This document shows, in pieces, positions 43,094-50,117 of a stretch of 53,761 bases of DNA. The position numbers and the translations under genes were made by a program. The notes below the pieces were generated by a model. The model did not search any database. It was not told the DNA's origin and was given only the letters and a program-made list of their open reading frames with translations. Within the stretch, counting starts at the first letter, position 1; every line of letters begins with the position of its first letter. This stretch comes from JAGLQA01 sp023135565 (GTDB taxonomy: Bacteria; Acidobacteriota; Aminicenantia; UBA2199), in NCBI GenBank assembly GCA_030639305.1, contig DAOWCY010000018.1, forward strand, positions 1 through 53,761, written 5' to 3'.

Positions 43094-43972
43094 TTATTTC
43101 CAGCTGGTTTTATACCTATCCCGGAAAGATTCATAAGCCTTCCTGACCACACGCTGCCCCTTCTTCCCTAACTGCTTCACAAAAAACAATTCAAACTTCT
43201 GGAACATAAACCAACCTAGCCGCGAATAAGGTCTATGCGGTTCATGAGCTTTTAAAAGCTTAATCAAAAATCGATCAAATCGTCTGCTAAATTCTTTTTT
43301 TCCCCGCTGCTCAACCAGATCATCGAGCAATTCCCTTATCCGGGCTAAAAATCGATCTACAACCTTTTTACGCGCCAGTACCAGTTCCACCCTGTCTAAA
43401 CGGCAAACCTCTATAGTCCGCTTCCCCCGGTCCCAGTCCCGGTCCGCTCTTCCCCTTACCGTACCATCCGGTAAAAAAATCATATCTCTTTCCGGTTCGT
43501 CTATCTCAGGGTGCAGCATCAATGGTTTTTCCGCTCTCAAAACCCCGGAATCCGCCAAACAATCAGCCCGGCTTAATTTCCCTTCGATCAACACAGGCAC
43601 TGCCGCTCTCTTTCCAGTCGGTTCGAGGGGAAATCTATTTGATTTACTACTGTTGCACTTCTCACAGGCAGGGAGTAAATTACTCCATTCATAGGTTAAC
43701 CAATAATAACCGCTGTGATATTCTCCCTTTATGCCTTTCCTGGGCCGGTAATGCTCTATCCTCAATACGGCTCCCGCTCCTGCATCGGTTTCACAGTATG
43801 CGCATTTATTATGATACAACTCCTTTAATGCATTACGCACCCTAACCCCGCAGCAATTTCTGCATAACTCATGCTTCCCTTTTTCCACCAACGCTTGCTC
43901 TATCCTGCGGGTACACCTGTCACTAATGAGAATCCCCGGCGGCTCTTTATGGTTTTTCGTTACGCTGATCAT
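43094..43972 (-). CDS. HNH endonuclease, PtuB-like (TIGR02646 type)
   Basis: 292 residues. The HNH core has zinc ligands C57-x2-C60 (NKCAYCET) and C103-x2-C106 (PACEKCNSSK), the catalytic histidine H74 in RIEHYRPRKG, and the GYYWLTYEWSNLL stretch typical of PtuB-like nucleases. The C-terminal 120 residues are basic and helical. In Septu systems this nuclease works with an ABC/SMC-type ATPase, PtuA; here its start overlaps the stop of exactly such a gene by 4 bp (ATGA). It is expected to cut DNA (or tRNA in some relatives) after activation during phage infection. Confidence 0.88.
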   Translation of the reverse strand: MISVTKNHKEPPGILISDRCTRRIEQALVEKGKHELCRNCCGVRVRNALKELYHNKCAYCETDAGAGAVLRIEHYRPRKGIKGEYHSGYYWLTYEWSNLLPACEKCNSSKSNRFPLEPTGKRAAVPVLIEGKLSRADCLADSGVLRAEKPLMLHPEIDEPERDMIFLPDGTVRGRADRDWDRGKRTIEVCRLDRVELVLARKKVVDRFLARIRELLDDLVEQRGKKEFSRRFDRFLIKLLKAHEPHRPYSRLGWFMFQKFELFFVKQLGKKGQRVVRKAYESFRDRYKTSWK

Positions 43973-46203
43973 TTTCCATCCGTTTCCTCCGTTTCAAATA
44001 AATCGTCGGGAAAATCCTTGCCGCTTTTCTCAAAAGCCATTAGTTTTTCTCTTATTTTTTCGTTCTTGACGATTTCTTCATGTGTATCTTCGGTGCGTAC
44101 AGCAGCGATGCTCTTTTTATTCACCTGGGTGATTTCCTCACCGTCCAGGTCGAAAAGAGCAGAAGTGAGAATGGAATTGGGAAGTAAGTGTTCGATATCT
44201 ATGTCGAGCTTTTCCGCTTTGATGCCGTCACCCTCATCCCTGGTAACTTTCAAAAAGACAGAATTCTTAGGAGCACCTAAAAATGGTATTACACTGTGTG
44301 TGGAAACGATAAATTGAACGTTGGGAAATATTTCGGAAAGCAATATAGGTAACTTACGCTGCCACTTAGGATGCAAGTGTAAATCCAATTCATCGATGAT
44401 CACAATGCCGTCCAACTTTTCGGGCTGAACGGTCTTCGGCTGCTGCTTATAAAGACGAAGCACTATGTCTCCAATCATAGCGATAATACTCTTGTGACCG
44501 GAAGCCAACTTACTAAAAGAAATCGGGTCGAAAATCTTGCCGTTTCCACTCTCTTTTTCGATATATAGGATTTCGTCATCTCCTGTAACCTTAATTTCCG
44601 CCATATGAGGCAGCAGCTTCAAAAGCGTCTGTTTGACTGCACCGAACTTAGGATTCTTTTTTAGATGCCACCTTGATAGTTCATGTTCTATGTTCAGCAG
44701 TACCCCATCTGTTTTAAACAAACCATACGTCTTAGTGCTTTTCTCGGATATTTCGTTTTCGGTCTGGCGGCTTTGTATCTCGAGCCTGGATGAACCATAA
44801 GCCGCAAAATCGGTGAATTGTTTAAAACCGGACTCACCCAGGTTATTTACCCTGCTCTTGCCTTTTTCGTAAATCTCTACCCCGATTTTACATTCCCTTT
44901 GATCGCCGGTTAATATGGTATTGCCGTCCCTTTCCCCGAATAACCCGATGGCAAGAGCTTGCAGCAAAACGGTTTTGCCAAAACTGTTTTCACCTGTCAG
45001 GAATATCCATTGGGTATCTACGGGAATATTTTCAACCGCTGTGTCTTTAATCCCATAATAGTTCCTTACCCTGAACTGCTTCAAGGCATAGTTTAAGGGC
45101 TGCTTTTTGTTTTCATCGAAAAACGTCTTCTTAGAAACTTTCTTTATCAACGGTACGCCATTTTCCCGGGTTTCGATCCGAACCAGCATGTCCTTTAAAT
45201 ACCGCTCAAATAATTTGTTCCTGATCATGCAAAAAGAGTTCGAGTCTTCGATAATACAACCCGCTCCCTTGATCGGAAAATCCTTATAAGGGAAAAATTT
45301 TATTTTCTCGTCCTTAAAAATATCCATGATTAGTTGTTTGAGTTCCTTATTTTTTTCCAGGTCCTGCTTAAGTGTATCGATGGCTGCGTTACCGGTCAGT
45401 AAATCGTTTAATGCTGCTTCCACATCTTTTCCCGAAATGGCCTTTTTCCCCTCCAGTGCCTTATCGACCAATCGGTGACAGGTATGCAGCAGCATTTGCG
45501 GGTGTCCGGCAATTTGAGATAGCACTTTCTTTTTTGCACCGGGTTCGATTTTGATATTTAGGTTTGCAAAAGGTTTATCGATTAAATTTTCCGATTCCTC
45601 ATCCGAAAAATCCCTTAAGTACAATTTCTCTGCAATATTAAAAGGGGAAGTAGGGCCGGTTGACTGCGCTATTAAATCCGCTGACCCGGTGATAATGACT
45701 GCATAACGCTTTAGCTGTTTTTTATTATAGCGGTCGTGAAATATTTTTCGCCAGAGACGCAAAAAATCTCCCAGGAAGGGCAGGTTGTCAATTTCATCGA
45801 AAAGAAAAACAATCTTTTTTGTTTCATCTTCAGCCCTAAATTCTTCTAAAAAACTGATAAAACTAAAACCGGGATTCTTTTCATCCCACCCGGCAGTATG
45901 CGGTTTTTTTTGTGCCACGGGAATACTGTCGAGCACCTCGTCTCTAAGCCAACGAAAAAAACGCTTTTCCCCTGTAATAGAAATTTGTAAATTAAAATAT
46001 ATACAATAAGCATTGGAAATCTTGTACTGGATTTGTCTTAAGAAGGTGGTTTTTCCTATTTGTCTTGGTCCTAAAATAGACCAGTAGTCGCCATTATGTA
46101 TTCCTTCAATTACCCGCTTGACATCCTCTGTCCTGGGCACACAAACGAGTTTGTCTTTTATGGGGTCTAACGGTCCCCTGTATTTATAAGGATTTTTTTT
46201 CAT
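43969..46203 (-). CDS. AAA-like ATPase fused to PtuA-like ABC/SMC-type ATPase
   Basis: 744 residues. Residues 1-340 repeat the chassis of the two other fusions: NPYKYRGPLDP, Walker A LGPRQIGKTTFLRQ (K51), Walker B IVFLFDEIDNLPF, GHPQMLLHTC, FCMIRNKLFERYLKDM. Residues about 370-700 form an AAA_15/21-type ATPase: LTGENSFGKTVLLQALA (about 398-414), ABC signature-like KLASGHKSIIAMIGD, Walker B VIIDELDLHLHPKWQ (near 602) and switch IVSTHSVIPF. This half corresponds to PtuA of Septu. The extra N-terminal ATPase is not part of described Septu and would add a second NTP-dependent gate. Operon with the HNH gene. Confidence 0.88.
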   Translation of the reverse strand: MKKNPYKYRGPLDPIKDKLVCVPRTEDVKRVIEGIHNGDYWSILGPRQIGKTTFLRQIQYKISNAYCIYFNLQISITGEKRFFRWLRDEVLDSIPVAQKKPHTAGWDEKNPGFSFISFLEEFRAEDETKKIVFLFDEIDNLPFLGDFLRLWRKIFHDRYNKKQLKRYAVIITGSADLIAQSTGPTSPFNIAEKLYLRDFSDEESENLIDKPFANLNIKIEPGAKKKVLSQIAGHPQMLLHTCHRLVDKALEGKKAISGKDVEAALNDLLTGNAAIDTLKQDLEKNKELKQLIMDIFKDEKIKFFPYKDFPIKGAGCIIEDSNSFCMIRNKLFERYLKDMLVRIETRENGVPLIKKVSKKTFFDENKKQPLNYALKQFRVRNYYGIKDTAVENIPVDTQWIFLTGENSFGKTVLLQALAIGLFGERDGNTILTGDQRECKIGVEIYEKGKSRVNNLGESGFKQFTDFAAYGSSRLEIQSRQTENEISEKSTKTYGLFKTDGVLLNIEHELSRWHLKKNPKFGAVKQTLLKLLPHMAEIKVTGDDEILYIEKESGNGKIFDPISFSKLASGHKSIIAMIGDIVLRLYKQQPKTVQPEKLDGIVIIDELDLHLHPKWQRKLPILLSEIFPNVQFIVSTHSVIPFLGAPKNSVFLKVTRDEGDGIKAEKLDIDIEHLLPNSILTSALFDLDGEEITQVNKKSIAAVRTEDTHEEIVKNEKIREKLMAFEKSGKDFPDDLFETEETDGK

Positions 46204-46224
46204 CTGGTTTTACTCCAATATCAT

Positions 46225-46252
46225 ATTATAATAAAAATTAGAAAAATATCAA
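46225..46252 (-). promoter_or_regulatory. Promoter of the Septu-like operon (shared type)
   Basis: Minus-strand TTGATA (46247-46252), a 16-bp T-rich spacer and TATAAT (46225-46230), then a TTGGAG ribosome site and the ATG at 46203. Confidence 0.72.
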
Positions 46253-46318
46253 GGGAGAAACAAATTTCCCGGCAAAAAGCATAGGACGGATAGGACTATT
46301 TGGACGAATGCCGGGGGA

Positions 46319-46455
46319 GCAGCCCCTCATAGGATGCCCACGCAGTGCCCTGGGGCCTAAAAACGACCGGTTGTAATAGCCGGAAAAGACTATATTGGAA
46401 ACTACCTGGCTAACTTATCTCGAAAGGCAGCCCCTCATAGGATGCCCACGCAGTG
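46319..46455. repeat. Pair of identical 29-bp direct repeats
   Basis: 46319-46347 and 46427-46455 are identical over 29 bp (core GCCCCTCATAGGATGCCCA) and 108 bp apart. A diverged relative, GCCCCTCATAGGGTGC, lies inside the ValRS-like gene at about 8699. The right copy ends 4 bp before the -35 box of the next gene. Confidence 0.8.
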
Positions 46456-46458
46456 GGC

Positions 46459-46487
46459 TTGAAATACAGCGGTTTTTTTTCTATAAT
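46459..46487 (+). promoter_or_regulatory. Promoter of the PHP-domain protein gene, leaderless spacing
   Basis: TTGAAA (46459-46464), a 17-bp spacer and a consensus TATAAT (46482-46487). The ATG begins 6 nt after the -10 box, so transcription should start at or next to it. Confidence 0.75.
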
Positions 46488-46493
46488 CTATTC

Positions 46494-49400
46494 ATGATTA
46501 TTAAGCGATTAAAAAAAATTATAACCGGACTTATACTGCCGTTGATTTTTTCCTGCGTTTTCTTAGCTGCCAACGAAAAGATAACACCCCTAACACAAAA
46601 AAACACCGTCAGCGTACGGCTGCTCTTCGGCGTCAAAGAACACAAAGCAGCTTCATGGCAGGGCAATTACCGGCTCAAAAAAGGAAAAATTACCGCTGCT
46701 CACAGTTGGCGCCTGATAGAAAAAGATTTCGCCACTTTGACAGATTTCAAACTAAAAATCCGCCGCGCTTGCCCCCTGAAATGGGAATACCAGGCTCCGG
46801 GCAGCCGCCCGGTCTCCTCCCTACCCTATCTACCAAACGGTTTTATCCTGGCTGCGGAAGAAATTACGGTTGACAGCCAAATCCTCATTAAGATAAAAAA
46901 GGACGGGAAAACTGTCCCCGGATTCCAAATCCCCCTGGGCAAACTGCCTTTCGGGAAACGGCTGGCCTTTTTAAATGGGGATATGATAGTAGATCGGGTG
47001 CCTACATCACGGCTTATCACGTCATCACCCACTGAAGATGCCTACCCCAGCGCGGCGGCAGCTCCCGGCGGCGGTGCGGTGGCGGCTTATATCGCTTTCA
47101 CCGGCAATAAAAGATTCCAGCCCTTTCTAAAAAGATTACCGGAAGAGCCGCAAGACTTTTCTTACCTACAGGCTCCTACGGGCGGCGACCGGGTGATGTT
47201 TTCCGAATTGAAAAATGGAGAATGGAGCCAGCCGATACCCCTGACCGGGGCTGGGGGAGATATTTTCCGTACCGCCGCCGCGGTGGACGGAGATGGACGC
47301 GCCTGGGTGTCCTGGTCGGAAAATACCGGGGGCAATTGGGATATCTATGCGCGCATGCGTACAGGAAAAAAATGGGCGCAGCCTATACGTGTCACAACAG
47401 ACCCGGGAGCAGATATCAACCATGTTACAGCCACCGGCCCCGATGGTCGCATATGGCTGGTATGGCAGGGTTTTCGCGGCAATAATTCGGACATCTTCGC
47501 CGCCCGGCAGCAGGGCGCCGGTTTCGGGGAAGCAGTGCGCATCGCTTCCGGGCCGGCTAACGAATGGACGCCGGCACTGGCGGTTTCGCCGCAGGGGCAT
47601 GTCACCGCGGCCTGGGATAGTTACGAAAAGGGCGACTATGATATACTGCTGCGCACCTATTTTAAAGGCGCCTGGGGAAAAGTAATCACCGCGGCGGCAT
47701 CCCAACGCGGTGAACTGCGTCCCGCCATTATCTACGATAAACGCAGCCGCCTGTGGATCGCTTACGAAAGCGCGCCGCAAGGATGGGGCAAGGATTACGG
47801 TTTTTATGATAAAGCTTTCCCGCCTTTGTATTCGGAGCGCCGCATCGGTTTAAAAGTCCTGGTAAAAGATAAGTTCTATACGCCGCCGGGAGACATAAAC
47901 CATATAATGCCCCGTACCAACCTTACTCTCTACTGGGGCAGGCTGAAGGAACCGGTATCTCTTTTAAGCGGCCCGAAATTGGCGCTGGATGCGCAAGGGC
48001 GGGTATGGCTGTCCGCCCGCGCCCGGTTAGATAGGTTCGTAAGCAGCCGGGTAGGTTCCACCTGGTTGAATTTCCTGACTACCTGCGACAGCAGCGGTTG
48101 GCGGCAAGCAGCGCCCATACCGCGCACAGACGGCATGATGCACGAATCACCGGTACTGCTGCCTGCTCCCGCGCCAAACGGAGGTCTCCGCATTATCTCC
48201 AGTTCAGACAACCGGCTCCGGAACGCGGCTTTTTACCGGCCCCTGGTCGAGCAAAAGCCGGGGCAAAACCAAAACTTACCTCCTGCCGCGACCAGAAACC
48301 GGGTGCACTACGCCGATGTCCCGGTCAATTGGAATATTTACTCTATCTATACAGGACCTGCGAAAGCCCCGGGTGAGATCGAGCTTTCGCCCCTTGCCGG
48401 GAACGGCTCCCGGCACATCTCACCGGCAGATCGAAAAGAAGCCGGGGCAGTAACGGCAATCCGCAATTACAGGGCGGAAATCGGCGGTAAAAGGCTGCGC
48501 ATCCTGCGTGGAGAATTTCACCGCCACAGTGAAATTTCCAGTGATGGCGGCGCGGACGGCAGTCTTTTCGATATGTGGCGCTATGGTTTGGACATTGCTG
48601 CTCTCGACTGGTTAGGCAGCGGCGACCATTTTAACGGCAAAGGACGCGAATATACCTGGTGGCTCACCCAAAAAACCTGCGATGTTTTCCACAACCAGGG
48701 TGCTTTTATGCCTATGTTTTCTTATGAGCGCAGCGTTATATACCCTTATGGTCACCGTAACATTCTTTTTGCCCAACGGGGTATTCGTAATTTGAATATC
48801 CTATACCGGTATGAACCGGACACAGAGATGCTTTATAAATATTTGCGGTTTTTCGGCGGCATTTGCAGCGTACACACTTCCGCTACCAGGATGGGCACCG
48901 ACTGGCGCAGCAATGATCCCGAAGTAGAACCGGTGGTGGAAATTTTCCAGGGAACACGCCAGAGCTATGAAAAAGAAAATGCGCCCCGTGTAGGCAGCGC
49001 TTTTTTCACCAGGGGCGGTTGGCGTCCAAAGGGAATGGTTCATAGGGCGTTACAGAAAGGGTACCGCCTGGGGTTCCAGGCTTCCAGCGACCATAAATCA
49101 ACGCACATCAGTTACTGCTGCGTGTTCGTGGAGGAATCTTCCCGGCAAGCGATCTTACAGGCGCTTAAGAAACGGCGTGTCTATGCTGCCACGGATAATA
49201 TTATTGCCGACGTGCGCTGCGGTTCTCATTTTATGGGTGAGGAGTTTACTGTTGATAGGCCGCCCACCCTGGATGTGAAATTGACCGGTACTGCGCCTTT
49301 TGTGCGGGTGACCGTCGTCAAGGACGGCATCGACGTTTACACCCTAAAACCGGGAAAAACTTTCGTGCAGTTCTCCTGGACAGATACCGCGGCCCAACCG

Positions 49401-49550
49401 GGTATACTTAGTTATTATTATGTGCGCGGCGAACAGGTGGGGAAAGAAATAAAACGAAAAATAAAACTGCCTGATGGAAAATTGAGCGAGGTTACATATA
49501 GTGATGGCGAGATGGTTTGGGTTTCGCCTATGTGGATTACCTACAAATAG
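46494..49550 (+). CDS. Secreted propeller/PHP-domain protein
   Basis: 1018 residues from the ATG at 46494. The earlier in-frame ATG at 46395 lies upstream of the promoter and reads through a dispersed repeat. A basic signal peptide (IIKRLKKIITGLILPLIFSC) opens the protein. Residues about 180-500 hold propeller-like repeats with DGRAWVSWSE, DGRIWLVWQGFRG and GHVTAAWDSYEKG. The C-terminal third is a PHP metal-hydrolase domain: RGEFHRHSEIS (H675, H677), WLGSGDHFN, SVHTSATRMG and GFQASSDHKSTH supply the expected histidine and aspartate ligands. It resembles DUF3604-type PHP proteins; a phosphoesterase function outside the cytoplasm is inference. GC content is visibly higher than in the ATPase block to its left. 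Confidence 0.82.
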   Translation: MIIKRLKKIITGLILPLIFSCVFLAANEKITPLTQKNTVSVRLLFGVKEHKAASWQGNYRLKKGKITAAHSWRLIEKDFATLTDFKLKIRRACPLKWEYQAPGSRPVSSLPYLPNGFILAAEEITVDSQILIKIKKDGKTVPGFQIPLGKLPFGKRLAFLNGDMIVDRVPTSRLITSSPTEDAYPSAAAAPGGGAVAAYIAFTGNKRFQPFLKRLPEEPQDFSYLQAPTGGDRVMFSELKNGEWSQPIPLTGAGGDIFRTAAAVDGDGRAWVSWSENTGGNWDIYARMRTGKKWAQPIRVTTDPGADINHVTATGPDGRIWLVWQGFRGNNSDIFAARQQGAGFGEAVRIASGPANEWTPALAVSPQGHVTAAWDSYEKGDYDILLRTYFKGAWGKVITAAASQRGELRPAIIYDKRSRLWIAYESAPQGWGKDYGFYDKAFPPLYSERRIGLKVLVKDKFYTPPGDINHIMPRTNLTLYWGRLKEPVSLLSGPKLALDAQGRVWLSARARLDRFVSSRVGSTWLNFLTTCDSSGWRQAAPIPRTDGMMHESPVLLPAPAPNGGLRIISSSDNRLRNAAFYRPLVEQKPGQNQNLPPAATRNRVHYADVPVNWNIYSIYTGPAKAPGEIELSPLAGNGSRHISPADRKEAGAVTAIRNYRAEIGGKRLRILRGEFHRHSEISSDGGADGSLFDMWRYGLDIAALDWLGSGDHFNGKGREYTWWLTQKTCDVFHNQGAFMPMFSYERSVIYPYGHRNILFAQRGIRNLNILYRYEPDTEMLYKYLRFFGGICSVHTSATRMGTDWRSNDPEVEPVVEIFQGTRQSYEKENAPRVGSAFFTRGGWRPKGMVHRALQKGYRLGFQASSDHKSTHISYCCVFVEESSRQAILQALKKRRVYAATDNIIADVRCGSHFMGEEFTVDRPPTLDVKLTGTAPFVRVTVVKDGIDVYTLKPGKTFVQFSWTDTAAQPGILSYYYVRGEQVGKEIKRKIKLPDGKLSEVTYSDGEMVWVSPMWITYK

Positions 49551-49562
49551 GGGTGCGGCGTC

Positions 49563-49646
49563 TTGCCTCCGGCGGCCCTGCCGGGGGCCAAACTTTTGAA
49601 AAAGTTTGAACAAAACTTCTTATTATTTAGAAGCCAAAGCGCTCCC
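49563..49646 (+). repeat. Dispersed hairpin repeat, copy 7
   Basis: Header TTGCCTCCGGCGGCCCTGCC, stem AAACTTT/AAAGTTT, tail CAAAACTTCTTAT, then AAAGCGCTC, matching the copy at 17866-17949. It is followed by TCTCTGTGTCCTCTGTGGC, a second short motif that resembles a stretch inside the slt gene. Confidence 0.75.
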
Positions 49647-49728
49647 CTCTCTGTGTCCTCTGTGGCTAATTTCATGGTAGGCCAAAAAAATACCCCCTGT
49701 AGGAAAAGAAAAAAATTGCGCTGCTCTA

Positions 49729-49757
49729 TTGAATTATCGAGAGTTTTCGTCTAAAAT
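49729..49757 (+). promoter_or_regulatory. Promoter of the radC-N / methylase operon, leaderless spacing
   Basis: TTGAAT (49729-49734), a 17-bp spacer and TAAAAT (49752-49757), with the ATG exactly 6 nt beyond the -10 box. Confidence 0.7.
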
Positions 49758-49763
49758 TGTACC

Positions 49764-50117
49764 ATGAAAAAAAACGATTACGGCTCCGGCCCGGAAGAAA
49801 CATTAACTGGATATAATAAGTTGAAATGGCACCATCCCGGCGGAAAACTCAGGGAACTGGGCGCCGAATCTTTAACAGATACCGAATTACTTGCCATCTT
49901 GATTTCAACCGGTATTAAAGGAAAACCCGCTGAAAAAATCGCAGGAGAAATCCTGCGGAAATTCGGTTCCTTCAAAGGGGTGGCTAACCATCCGTTAAAG
50001 AAATTTCTTGCTATAAAAGGCCTTGCCGATGTAAAAATAATCAGGATTGCCGCTGCTTTCGAAATAGCCGGGAGAATCGTTAACCAGGTTTTAAAAGAAT
50101 ATGAAAAAGAAGAGTAA
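49764..50117 (+). CDS. RadC N-terminal (UPF0758-type) domain protein
   Basis: 117 residues. Clear match to the helix-hairpin-helix part of RadC: KLRELGAESLTDTELLAILI, STGIKGKPAEKIAGEIL, FGSFKGVANHPLKKFLAIKG and ADVKIIRIAAAFEIAGRI. The C-terminal MPN/JAB metalloprotease-like domain of full RadC (about 225 residues in total) is absent, and the frame ends inside the start of the methylase gene with a 17-bp overlap. It is the first gene of a probable three-gene operon with a restriction-methylase. A DNA-binding accessory to that enzyme is the simplest idea; no such role has been shown for RadC. Confidence 0.85.
   Translation: MKKNDYGSGPEETLTGYNKLKWHHPGGKLRELGAESLTDTELLAILISTGIKGKPAEKIAGEILRKFGSFKGVANHPLKKFLAIKGLADVKIIRIAAAFEIAGRIVNQVLKEYEKEE

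Noticed and set aside
43094..46203. Retron-type system because the HNH/ATPase pair also occurs with retrons
   Set aside because: No reverse transcriptase or msr/msd-like structure is found nearby; the Septu-like reading is simpler.
46395..46493. Longer N-terminus of the PHP protein
   Set aside because: Lies upstream of a consensus promoter and reads through the 29-bp repeat; the signal peptide begins at 46494.
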